This document shows, piece by piece, positions 1 through 5,647 of a stretch of 5,647 bases of DNA. Position 1 is the first letter of the stretch, and each line of letters starts with the position of its first letter. Source of the DNA: a candidate division WWE3 bacterium CG_4_9_14_3_um_filter_43_9. GTDB lineage: Bacteria > Patescibacteriota > CPR3 > GCA-002780085. Location: contig PFXB01000045.1 in the NCBI GenBank assembly GCA_002791435.1, positions 1 through 5,647 on the forward strand. The letters are read 5' to 3'. The translations under genes were made by a program, and so were the position numbers. The notes under the pieces are model-generated. The model was not told the DNA's origin. It saw nothing but the letters and a program-made list of their open reading frames with translations, and ran no database searches.

Positions 1-1148
1 CCGGAAAGGATTTTTTCGGCATAGAGCTCAAGTTCATAAACGACATTTGAGGCCTCAAAAGTCTCGTCATATTTGGCTAAATACATTGGCCCCAGAACTT
101 CTAAAAATGAACGCACGAACTCCGTGTCAAGGGCAATAATTCCATCGATTCCTGGCAGATTGCTTTTTTCATAATAAACAGCAAAATCATCCATCGACTT
201 TTTAAAATCAGGGGAAAAGTTGGTATCGCGCATATAGAAAACCGGTACCAAATACTGCTTGATGGGTTCCGGCACAGAAAGGTATGACTGATCGTAATCA
301 ATGTTGTAGATATCTTCACTTTTAGTAACTTTAAATCTACCCTTTTCAAAAGTAGTCAAAGCATAGGCGGTGATAAATCCGCCGGTTGGTCTGAGTTCTT
401 TATCGTTTTGAAATAAGATGAGGTAATTTTTGGGGTCGGGCTGACCTAAGGCTTTCGGTAGAATATCTAAAAATGGCAGCAGATCGTTCACTATCTTGTC
501 AACTCTATCTACTAAATCTTTGGCGCTTTGGATATTTGATTTCAATTCATAGCCAAACATTTTGTCCGGGTAGCGATCTGGACTGATTATAGAAAGCTCG
601 TCCTTGACGATTTTTAGCTCCTGTTGGGCACCATTGACTGAAGTTACAATCTGAGGCATGATCCCGACAATATAGGCTAACTTTTCCTCAGCGGTCATCA
701 TCTCCTCGGCTTGAGTCTTTTCAAATCCTAAGATATCAGAAAAGGGTTTAATTCCTTCTGCTAAAATTTGAGCCCCGATCAACCCGTGATTACCGGCATT
801 GAGGAGATGTTCGCCATCTTGAAAATAGGTCTTAATCCAGGGAATAGAATGCAAAAATTGAAAATATTGGTAATCCCGTTTAGTTTGATCAAGCGAATCT
901 TGCGAAGCCCTGATCTCTTCGGAAAGCATCTCAAAGTTTTGAGTATCGAAAGCCTGCTTGGCGGCTTTTAAATGCTGTATCGTTACCTGCGATGAAAGAT
1001 AAACTTTTTGCGCCGGCAAGAAAAGGAGAAAATATCCGCCGGCAAGAAGCAGTAAAACAATGGGTACTATTCCGATTAAAACAGCATAGATTTTCTTTTT
1101 TGACTTCTGCTTCCCATTTTTTGGGCGAAGCCTATCAAATTCAACCAT
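1..1148 (-). CDS. DUF4012 domain protein, membrane-anchored (3' end outside window)
   Basis: The frame starts at ATG 1148-1146 and stays open to the window edge, giving 382 residues without a stop; the C-terminus is missing. The start is supported by AAGGGGG seven bases upstream. A lysine-rich N-terminus (to residue 19) precedes one hydrophobic segment (about 20-44), predicting an N-in anchor with the rest outside the membrane. Residues 52-230 are mostly helical and charged. The DUF4012 signature follows as NYLILFQNDKELRPTGGFI (241-259), then DTNFSPDF (308-315) and GIDGIIALD (333-341). Family members are usually longer than this fragment. The function is unknown; from memory, DUF4012 genes are common in Patescibacteria and Actinobacteria near exopolysaccharide genes. 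The start overlaps the sugar transferase stop (TAATG), so the two proteins are probably made together and act in one pathway. A role in processing or attaching the glycan outside the membrane is speculation. Confidence 0.9.
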   Translation of the reverse strand, partial: MVEFDRLRPKNGKQKSKKKIYAVLIGIVPIVLLLLAGGYFLLFLPAQKVYLSSQVTIQHLKAAKQAFDTQNFEMLSEEIRASQDSLDQTKRDYQYFQFLHSIPWIKTYFQDGEHLLNAGNHGLIGAQILAEGIKPFSDILGFEKTQAEEMMTAEEKLAYIVGIMPQIVTSVNGAQQELKIVKDELSIISPDRYPDKMFGYELKSNIQSAKDLVDRVDKIVNDLLPFLDILPKALGQPDPKNYLILFQNDKELRPTGGFITAYALTTFEKGRFKVTKSEDIYNIDYDQSYLSVPEPIKQYLVPVFYMRDTNFSPDFKKSMDDFAVYYEKSNLPGIDGIIALDTEFVRSFLEVLGPMYLAKYDETFEASNVVYELELYAEKILS

Positions 1149-1798
1149 TAAACTGCCCCCTTGCCTTTAACAACCGCTAAAGGTGTTTTTAAGATGATGA
1201 TGAAATCATAAAGTAAGGATTTTCGTTCTGCGTAAAAGGCGTCCATTTTTACCCGTTTGTCAAATTGAATTTCAGATCTTCCTGAAACCTGCCAGGGACC
1301 GGTAATCCCAGGCTTAACTTCCAAAAAAGCTTTAACGTATTTTTTGGTTTCAGGAAAATTGTTCTGCTGATCGCGTAACTCCTCCGGTCTGTAGGCGCGA
1401 GGTCCGACAAAACTCATTTCCCCTTTCAAAACATTAATAAATTGAGGAAACTCATCAATGGAATAACGACGAATATGTTTTCCGACGTTAGTTACCCTCG
1501 GATCCGCAAAAATCTTATAGCTATGCTTTTGATATTCGGCCAACAGTTTTGGGTTTTCATACAGAATTTTTTCTGCGTCCGGAATCATCGACCTGAATTT
1601 TAAGAGCTTAAAATGCTTCCCTTCTTTCCCAACTCTGGTCTGCGAGAAGATAACCGGACCGCGCGTATCAATCCCGATTGCAATGGCTGTCACAATCAGA
1701 ATTGGCGCAGCAACGAGTAATGCCAAGACAGATATTAAGATGTCGATTAATCTCTTTGTAAAAAAATAAAGAAAAAGGTTTATCTTTTTCATCATCAT
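1148..1798 (-). CDS. Undecaprenyl-phosphate sugar-1-phosphate transferase (bacterial sugar transferase family)
   Basis: This 216-residue protein is a monotopic phosphoglycosyl transferase (Pfam bacterial sugar transferase). Such enzymes move a sugar-1-phosphate from a UDP-sugar to undecaprenyl phosphate and so start glycan assembly at the inner membrane face. A basic start (MMMKKINLF) precedes a hydrophobic stretch (about 16-42) broken by P32, as in the reentrant helix of this family. Then come GPVIFSQTRVGKEGKHFKLL (47-66), KFRSM (67-71), the catalytic Asp-Glu pair in SIDEFPQF (D115, E116), GEMSFVGPRAYRPEE (126-140) and KPGITGPWQVSGRS (162-175). It has the short PglC-like size and lacks the long N-terminal membrane region of WcaJ and WbaP. 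Three tandem ATG codons (1798-1790) leave the exact start open; only a weak GAG precedes them. Its TAA overlaps the ATG of the DUF4012 gene by one base. The sugar donor cannot be determined. Confidence 0.93.
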   Translation of the reverse strand: MMMKKINLFLYFFTKRLIDILISVLALLVAAPILIVTAIAIGIDTRGPVIFSQTRVGKEGKHFKLLKFRSMIPDAEKILYENPKLLAEYQKHSYKIFADPRVTNVGKHIRRYSIDEFPQFINVLKGEMSFVGPRAYRPEELRDQQNNFPETKKYVKAFLEVKPGITGPWQVSGRSEIQFDKRVKMDAFYAERKSLLYDFIIILKTPLAVVKGKGAV

Positions 1799-1812
1799 AA
1801 TCTCGTTTTTTT

Positions 1813-1844
1813 AACTCAAAAGTATATTGTAGACAATTTGAGCT
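1813..1844. repeat. Inverted repeat surrounding the -10 box (possible operator)
   Basis: AACTCAAA (1813-1820) and TTTGAGCT (1837-1844) form an imperfect inverted repeat with eight possible pairs (one G-T) and a 16-base centre that contains the -10 hexamer. On the minus strand the second arm is followed by a run of A, not T, so it is not a terminator for the preceding glycosyltransferase gene. Its position across the -10 and start region would suit a repressor site. No regulator gene is in the window, and the arms are AT-rich, so this is a weak call. Confidence 0.3.
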
Positions 1845-1854
1845 TACTTTTCAA
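1826..1854 (-). promoter_or_regulatory. Sigma-70-type promoter for the sugar transferase and DUF4012 genes
   Basis: On the minus strand, TTGAAA (1854-1849) and TACAAT (1831-1826) are separated by exactly 17 bases. Each hexamer matches the consensus at five of six positions. Transcription would begin near 1819, giving a leader of about 20 nucleotides before the ATG at 1798. It lies entirely inside the 78-bp gap between two same-strand genes, so it would let the sugar transferase and DUF4012 genes be expressed separately from the upstream glycosyltransferases. Confidence 0.6.
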
Positions 1855-1876
1855 ATTAAAGATGACGTTTCCTTTT

Positions 1877-3010
1877 TCATCCGCTCTTTCTCTGTCTTTG
1901 GTCGTAAAGCTTCTCCACAGAACTTTTTATGGCCTGACGAAACTTCTCTTCCGAAAAATTTCTGGCCTGAGCTCTGCATTTTTCTGGGTCAAAATTTAAG
2001 CGATGGAATTGATTTATGGCCGCCGTTAGGTCGGGAACGGTCTGTTGCTCGAAAAAAATTCCGGTCTGCCCTTCAATAATTGTTTCCAAAGCTCCACCTT
2101 TTTTAAAAGCAATCACCGGTTTGCCGGCAGCCTGAGCCTCAAGCGCCGTAATGCCGAAATCTTCTTCCTGAGGATAAATAAATCCTAAACAATTCTGATA
2201 AAAATAGTCAACCCGCTCATCCGGGAGTCTCCCCAAAATCTCAATGTTTTGTCCGGCCATTTTCCGATATCTTTTTTCTTGCGGTCCGTCGCCGATGATT
2301 TTCAACGGTAACTTGAGCCGATTGAAAGCCTCGATGGCTAAATCCACCCTTTTATGACCACCCAGGCGTGAAACAATCAAAAAGAAACCCTTTTTGGAAT
2401 CAGTCTTGAGTAGCTTTAATTTGAGAAATCTGGTGAGATTCACCGGAGGATAAATAACCTCTGCTTCACGATGATAAATACGTTTTAATCTTCTTTGTAC
2501 TGCCTTTGAAATTGTAAGAAAATAATCAACACGGGAGGCGGCGACTAAATCCCAAATTCTTAAGTAATTTAAGATCGGGTACAAAAGTGGCTTGTGAATT
2601 CCTTTCACATGCGAGTGATGAGAAAGATATTCCTGAGAGTGCCACAAATGTCGGGTTGGTGTACAACAGTAACAGATATGGGTTGTTTCTGGTTTGGTAA
2701 TAACGCCCTTGGCTGCAAAAGAGGTAACGCTTAGAACAACGTCAAAGCCGGTGAGATCGAATTTTTCAAAAGCTAAAGGATATAAAGGCAGATAGTATGA
2801 ATTTGCCAGACTTTTCCTGAAGGGCAGTTTTTGCATAAAGGAAGTGCGGATATCTTTACCCTTAAAATTGAAGCCCTGTTTTTCCATTTTTTGATAATCG
2901 ATGAGAGAGGTGAAAATCGGAGCTTCGGGCCATATCTGGTGAATCACTTCCAAAACTCTCTCGGCTCCCCCATATTGATTTAAATAATCGTGCACGATGG
3001 CAATCTTCAT
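1877..3010 (-). CDS. GT4-family glycosyltransferase, WbaZ-like
   Basis: This 377-residue GT4 glycosyltransferase belongs to a different subgroup from the two genes upstream. The N-terminus MKIAIVHDYLNQYGGAERVL, with WPEAPIFTS following (27-35), and CYCCTPTRHLW (113-123) resemble the WbaZ group of O-antigen mannosyltransferases. The C-terminal domain has IVSRLGGHKRVDLAIEAF (212-229), IIGDGPQ (238-244) and the E-x7-E signature with E283 and E291 in EEDFGITALE. No signal peptide or membrane helix is seen. The ATG overlaps the preceding TGA (ATGA, four shared bases), and a strong AAGGAGG sits 10 bases upstream inside the preceding gene, so translation is probably coupled. From memory, most WbaZ-like proteins have His in the CYCHTP motif; here it is Cys. 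Mannose is a reasonable but unproven guess for the donor. A 78-bp gap follows before the next gene. Confidence 0.92.
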   Translation of the reverse strand: MKIAIVHDYLNQYGGAERVLEVIHQIWPEAPIFTSLIDYQKMEKQGFNFKGKDIRTSFMQKLPFRKSLANSYYLPLYPLAFEKFDLTGFDVVLSVTSFAAKGVITKPETTHICYCCTPTRHLWHSQEYLSHHSHVKGIHKPLLYPILNYLRIWDLVAASRVDYFLTISKAVQRRLKRIYHREAEVIYPPVNLTRFLKLKLLKTDSKKGFFLIVSRLGGHKRVDLAIEAFNRLKLPLKIIGDGPQEKRYRKMAGQNIEILGRLPDERVDYFYQNCLGFIYPQEEDFGITALEAQAAGKPVIAFKKGGALETIIEGQTGIFFEQQTVPDLTAAINQFHRLNFDPEKCRAQARNFSEEKFRQAIKSSVEKLYDQRQRKSG

Positions 3011-4140
3011 TGATCAAATGCCTCCTTGTAAACAGCCAAAACTTCTTTAGCCATTTTACTCCACGAATATTTTTGAACTTGTCTTTTGCCTTTTTTTATC
3101 ATTTCTGAACGCAACTTTTCTTCTTTCCTAATTCGATAAACTAAATCTACTATCTTATCTGTTTGATCAGGATTAAAATAAAGCGCCGCCTCCCCATAGA
3201 CTTCTGGCAGGCAACTAAAGTTAGAAGATAAAACCGGGCATCCCGCGGCCATGGCCTCTAAACCGGTAATCCCAAAGCCTTCGGACAAAGAAGCGGTAAT
3301 AAAAGCTAGAGCATTTTGATAAAGCGTAACTAACATCTCATCCGGCACAAAACCCAAAAGTTTAACCCTGCTTGCCAACTTTTTATCTTTAATCTTTTCT
3401 TCTAAAGAATCATAAAAAATCGATCTTGAGCAAACGATAGCCAGAGTTAACTCACGATCTGACATACTTTCCATCACTTCAATCAATTTGTCAACATTTT
3501 TATAGAGGTATAGGTTGCCGACATAGATTAAATAAGGCTTTTGAATCTGATATTTCGCTAGAATATTAATACCCTTTTTGGCTTCTTTCTGAACGGTGAA
3601 AAATCTGTCCTCCGTTCCGTAGTATGCAGTGACAATTTTAGAGTTTGCAAGCGGGTAGTGTTTTGAAATTTCGTTTTTTACGAAAGCAGTGGCGGTAATG
3701 ATTTTGGCGGAGCGGAAAATGGCCTGCCTCAAAACAAGCTGGTATCCCCAATGTTTGATTCTATAAATCAATTTCTGCTTGGAAGAGGCGCTTTTTTCCT
3801 GAAACTGGGTTTTAATAAGATCATGGATGGAAATGACGAATTTCCCCGGATAGAAAATCGGGTAGCTAAAGTGGGTAAAATGTACCAGATCCAAACGCAG
3901 CTTTTTAATTTTTAGCCAGTCAAAAACTTGGGAACACAAAGAGTATGGATGAGTGTCGATGATAACCTTGCGAAAACGGGGATTGGCCGGCTCATAAAGA
4001 TGGCTGTTTTCTTTTCTTAAAAAAACCACATACTCATTTTCCCGGTCGATTTTTTCCAATTCCAGCACTAAATTTTTAGTAAAGCGCCCGATGCCTGTCC
4101 CCTTAGGCCCCCAAAAACGGGCGTCAATGCCGATCTTCAT
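3007..4140 (-). CDS. GT4-family glycosyltransferase (second tandem paralogue)
   Basis: This 377-residue GT4 enzyme has the same layout as its upstream neighbour: MKIGIDARFW at the N-terminus, glycine loop GTGIGRF (14-20), SIHDL (104-108), YVGNLYLYKN (206-215) and the E-x7-E signature with E287 and E295 in SEGFGITGLE. By hand count 69 of the first 110 residues are identical to the neighbour without a gap, so the two arose by tandem duplication. A strong Shine-Dalgarno sequence (AAAGGAG) lies in the 15-base gap, with a 7-base spacer to the ATG. Its TGA stop overlaps the next ATG as ATGA, indicating translational coupling. It is probably cytoplasmic or membrane-associated and adds one sugar to a lipid-linked glycan. 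Differences in the acceptor-domain loops (residues 11-16, 45-52, 111-126) would allow a different acceptor from its paralogue; that is inference. The donor sugar is unknown. Confidence 0.93.
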   Translation of the reverse strand: MKIGIDARFWGPKGTGIGRFTKNLVLELEKIDRENEYVVFLRKENSHLYEPANPRFRKVIIDTHPYSLCSQVFDWLKIKKLRLDLVHFTHFSYPIFYPGKFVISIHDLIKTQFQEKSASSKQKLIYRIKHWGYQLVLRQAIFRSAKIITATAFVKNEISKHYPLANSKIVTAYYGTEDRFFTVQKEAKKGINILAKYQIQKPYLIYVGNLYLYKNVDKLIEVMESMSDRELTLAIVCSRSIFYDSLEEKIKDKKLASRVKLLGFVPDEMLVTLYQNALAFITASLSEGFGITGLEAMAAGCPVLSSNFSCLPEVYGEAALYFNPDQTDKIVDLVYRIRKEEKLRSEMIKKGKRQVQKYSWSKMAKEVLAVYKEAFDQ

Positions 4141-4155
4141 TGAAGATCTCCTTTC

Positions 4156-5310
4156 TCATGTTGTCAGTACCTCACGATAAAGAGTTAAAATTTCTTGAGC
4201 CATTTTACGCCACGAGTATTGCTGCACTTGTTTTTTTCCTTTCTCAATCAAGGTTCGCCTCAGTTGCGGATCGGTTTTTACTTTTTCGACAGCTTGGATG
4301 ATTTCAGCCGTCTTTTGAGGATTAAAGTAGAACGCCGCCTCTCCGTAAACCTCCGACAGGCAACTCGAGTTAGAAGATAAAACCGGACATCCCGCCGCCA
4401 TGGCCTCCAAACCGGTGATCCCAAAACCCTCAGACAAAGAAGCGGTGATATAGGCCAAAGCTTGAGAATACAAAACTGCCAGAGATTCGTCTTTGACAAA
4501 ACCGGCCATTTTAACAAACCGTCCTGCTTCTTCCGCTTGAATCGTCTGCTCAAACCGTTCGACAAAAAAAGAAGGAGGGCAAACAATAACCAGAGTCAAA
4601 TCTTGATCCGCCGGTTTTACTCGGGCGATATTTATTTCCTTCACAGCCCTGATTAAAACCTCGACATTTTTATAAGGGTAAAGGCTGCCGACGTAAAGCA
4701 GAAAGGGCTTGGTGATGTGCATGCTGCCAAGGATTTTTTGACATTTTTGAGGGCTCACTTTGAGGTTTTTAAATTTATCCTCTGCTCCTTCATAAATGGG
4801 AATTATTTTGTTTTGATCGACCTGATAATTTTTCAAAATTTCCTGTTTGACGAAATTGGACGGAGTCACAATTCTTTCTGCCCGCCCAATGGCCTTTTTC
4901 AAAACATATTGATAACCCCAAGTTTTGAGTTTTTGCATCCAAAACGAGCGGCTGCTGGCTTGGGAAGTATAATACTCGCTTTTGATTAAATCATGGATAG
5001 TCACCACAAATTTACCGCGATAAAAGGTCGGAAAACTGAAATGGGTAAAATGCACCAGATCCAAGTTGAGACTTCTGATTTTGGTCCAGTCAAAAAGTTG
5101 CGAAGCTAACGAATAAGGATGGCCGGCCAGCTTCACTTTCTTAAAGTTGGGGTTGACGGGATTATACGCCTCAAAGTTTTCTTGCCCCAACAAAATGAAA
5201 TAGGTATTTTCGAAATCTACCTGCTCAAGCTCAGCAATGAGATTTTTAACGTAACGGCCAAGCCCGGCATACTGCAACCCATAAAACCGCGCATCAATTC
5301 CGATCTTCAT
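4156..5310 (-). CDS. GT4-family glycosyltransferase (first tandem paralogue)
   Basis: This 384-residue protein is a full-length GT-B fold glycosyltransferase of CAZy family GT4. Such enzymes transfer a sugar from a nucleotide donor with retention, here most likely onto a lipid-linked glycan on the cytoplasmic face of the membrane. The N-terminal acceptor domain opens MKIGIDARF and has a glycine-rich loop (AGLGRY, residues 15-20) and HFTHFSFP (87-94) followed by TIHDL (104-108). The C-terminal donor domain starts near YVGSLYPYKN (206-215) and holds the GT4 E-x7-E signature in SEGFGITGLE, E294 and E302. There is no signal peptide or membrane helix. AAGG lies 10 bases before the ATG, supporting this start. 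It is the first gene after the structured leader, and 15 bases separate it from its paralogue downstream. Family assignment is firm; the sugar, linkage and acceptor cannot be read from sequence. Confidence 0.93.
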   Translation of the reverse strand: MKIGIDARFYGLQYAGLGRYVKNLIAELEQVDFENTYFILLGQENFEAYNPVNPNFKKVKLAGHPYSLASQLFDWTKIRSLNLDLVHFTHFSFPTFYRGKFVVTIHDLIKSEYYTSQASSRSFWMQKLKTWGYQYVLKKAIGRAERIVTPSNFVKQEILKNYQVDQNKIIPIYEGAEDKFKNLKVSPQKCQKILGSMHITKPFLLYVGSLYPYKNVEVLIRAVKEINIARVKPADQDLTLVIVCPPSFFVERFEQTIQAEEAGRFVKMAGFVKDESLAVLYSQALAYITASLSEGFGITGLEAMAAGCPVLSSNSSCLSEVYGEAAFYFNPQKTAEIIQAVEKVKTDPQLRRTLIEKGKKQVQQYSWRKMAQEILTLYREVLTT

Positions 5311-5367
5311 CGAAAACCCGCCTTCTTAGAGCTCTGTCAAAACAGAATGTCTTTTTTGAATAGTAAG

Positions 5368-5470
5368 CATGATTGGGTGGCAGATGTGGAAAGGACCCCG
5401 ACAGCGCGCACCCGCCGAATCGGCGGGGAGCACTGACGGAAGGGAAACATCTGACAGGACCCAACTCATG
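5368..5470 (-). promoter_or_regulatory. Long rod-like hairpin in the 5' leader, unassigned
   Basis: A chain of nested complementary segments folds this stretch into one rod. CATGA 5368-5372 pairs with TCATG 5466-5470, TTGGGT 5373-5378 with ACCCAA 5459-5464, and CAGATGT 5381-5387 with ACATCTG 5447-5453. Inside these, CCG 5398-5400 pairs with CGG 5437-5439, CAG 5402-5404 with CTG 5433-5435, and CCCGCCG 5411-5417 with CGGCGGG 5421-5427, around an AAT triloop. Between the middle and inner helices lies a large internal loop, purine-rich on the plus strand and pyrimidine-rich in the minus-strand transcript. The core (5388-5444) is about 70% GC by hand count, well above its surroundings. It sits between a possible promoter and the first glycosyltransferase gene, so a regulatory leader or a small stand-alone RNA are both possible. 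I found no match to riboswitch, SRP or 6S motifs that I know. Orientation is inferred from the neighbouring genes. Confidence 0.45.
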
Positions 5471-5492
5471 AAACGACATTTCGTTTTGAGTT
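5463..5492. repeat. Small hairpin near the predicted transcript start
   Basis: AACTCA (5463-5468) pairs with TGAGTT (5487-5492), and AAACGA (5471-5476) pairs with TCGTTT (5481-5486). This gives 12 base pairs with a two-base TG bulge and a CATT loop. No U-tract follows on either strand, so it is unlikely to be an intrinsic terminator. On the minus strand it would form at the extreme 5' end of the predicted transcript. Bases 5463-5470 are also used by the larger downstream hairpin, so the two structures are mutually exclusive at their junction. Confidence 0.45.
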
Positions 5493-5493
5493 A

Positions 5494-5502
5494 ACTATAG
5501 CA
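5494..5502 (-). promoter_or_regulatory. Possible extended -10 promoter for the glycosyltransferase operon
   Basis: Reading the minus strand, TGCTATAGT matches the extended -10 pattern TGnTATAAT at all but one position. No -35 hexamer resembling TTGACA sits 16-18 bases upstream, so the call depends on the extended -10 element and the AT-rich spacer. Transcription would begin near 5487, giving a leader of about 175 nucleotides before the first glycosyltransferase start at 5310. It lies 45 bp after the stop of the upstream gene. This is inference from sequence only. Confidence 0.35.
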
Positions 5503-5547
5503 TTAATTTTAATTCGCCACCTCCCCAAACTCCGGAAGGACAGTTTT

Positions 5548-5647
5548 TTACTGGCTTACTTTTTTTACTCCGATATTCCCGAATTTCACCATCATCTGTT
5601 CCTCGTCTCTCAAGGGATCAATTATTCTATAGACTTCTTTCGGCTCG
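5548..5647 (-). CDS. C-terminal end of an unidentified protein (partial)
   Basis: An open frame enters from the right edge of the window and ends at a TAA at 5550-5548. It gives 32 residues that begin EPKEVYRIIDPLRDEEQ and end GNIGVKKVSQ. The other two minus-strand frames are poorer here; one meets a TAG within seven codons. The charged, amphipathic composition reads like a genuine protein C-terminus. It has the same orientation as all genes downstream and is separated from the next start by 237 bp. I do not recognise the family from this fragment, and it carries no motif that supports a function. No clear intrinsic terminator follows the stop on this strand, so read-through into the glycosyltransferase genes is possible. 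Confidence 0.6.
   Translation of the reverse strand, partial: EPKEVYRIIDPLRDEEQMMVKFGNIGVKKVSQ

Larger units (their letters stand above)
3007..5310 (-). repeat. Tandem duplication of a glycosyltransferase gene
   Basis: The two genes at 4156-5310 and 3007-4140 are head-to-tail copies about 1.15 kb apart. Similarity extends to the DNA and is uneven. The 100 bases at 3201-3300 differ from 4350-4449 at 13 positions by hand alignment (87% identical), while the regions coding for the middle of each protein differ in length and are much less alike. The conserved block encodes the donor-site signature. The copies are old enough to have diverged elsewhere, so either strong constraint or local gene conversion has kept this block similar. 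Confidence 0.85.

Noticed and set aside
768..1180. Two plus-strand open frames (768-971 and 992-1180)
   Set aside because: They lie antisense to the DUF4012 coding frame, which has a recognised domain, a good ribosome binding site and a continuous frame of 382 codons.
4278..4586. A 102-codon minus-strand open frame
   Set aside because: It is an out-of-frame shadow of the first GT4 gene; the true frame there carries the E-x7-E signature.
5119..5436. A 105-codon open frame on the plus strand
   Set aside because: It is antisense to the well-supported glycosyltransferase N-terminus and then to the leader hairpin; its product resembles no family I know.
5368..5470. SRP RNA (4.5S) or 6S RNA
   Set aside because: The rod shape and length fit small SRP RNA, but the GGAA-capped helix with its conserved flanking bases is absent from the apex on both strands. 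6S RNA is normally far longer, and no matching bubble layout could be shown.
5294..5479. A 61-codon open frame on the minus strand within the leader
   Set aside because: No ribosome binding site precedes its ATG, it runs through the strongly structured hairpin and overlaps the start of the firm glycosyltransferase gene in another frame; the product has no recognisable features.
5498..5524. GGAGGT ribosome-binding-like sequence followed by an ATG on the minus strand
   Set aside because: The ATG at 5503 is followed at once by CTA TAG, so it encodes two residues only, and the spacing is long; treated as chance.
5527..5549. Terminator-like hairpin on the plus strand (GGAA loop followed by T residues)
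   Set aside because: The stem is only seven pairs with a two-base bulge, few unpaired T residues follow, and there is no plus-strand gene for it to terminate; on the minus strand it is followed by G residues.
1..5647. CRISPR arrays, tRNA or rRNA genes, insertion sequences, att sites
   Set aside because: No regularly spaced direct repeats, tRNA T-arm or anticodon pattern, rRNA motifs, transposase motifs or flanking terminal repeats were seen on either strand.

Overview
The window looks like part of a cell-surface polysaccharide cluster from a Candidate Phyla Radiation (Patescibacteria) bacterium, probably Microgenomates-like. This rests on tight same-strand gene packing, moderate-to-low GC, lysine-rich proteins, and a membrane-anchored DUF4012 protein directly behind a small sugar-1-phosphate transferase and several GT4 glycosyltransferases. 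Three genes end in TGA in sensible places, so TGA is a stop codon here (code 11, not the Gracilibacteria code 25). The lineage call is inference.

All recognisable genes lie on the minus strand, so transcription runs from high to low coordinates. In that order: (1) the last 32 codons of an unidentified gene (5548-5647); (2) a 237-bp leader region (5311-5547) with a possible extended -10 promoter and a GC-rich, long imperfect hairpin that I could not assign to a known RNA family; (3) two tandem paralogous GT4 glycosyltransferases (4156-5310 and 3007-4140); (4) a third, distinct GT4 enzyme resembling the WbaZ group (1877-3010), overlapping the previous gene by four bases; (5) a 78-bp gap with a good sigma-70-type promoter lying inside an inverted repeat; (6) a short monotopic phosphoglycosyl transferase of the PglC/WcaJ catalytic type (1148-1798); (7) a DUF4012 protein with an N-terminal membrane anchor (1-1148), sharing one base with the preceding stop codon and running off the window.

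A consistent model is that the sugar transferase loads the first sugar phosphate onto undecaprenyl phosphate at the inner leaflet of the membrane, the three GT4 enzymes extend the chain from nucleotide sugars in the cytoplasm, and the DUF4012 protein acts later at or outside the membrane in a step that is not known. No flippase, polymerase, ligase or nucleotide-sugar synthesis gene is in the window. The most notable items are the unassigned structured leader, the patchy near-identity between the two tandem glycosyltransferases, the internal promoter with its inverted repeat, and the coupling of DUF4012 to the initiating transferase. None of these proves a new system by itself.
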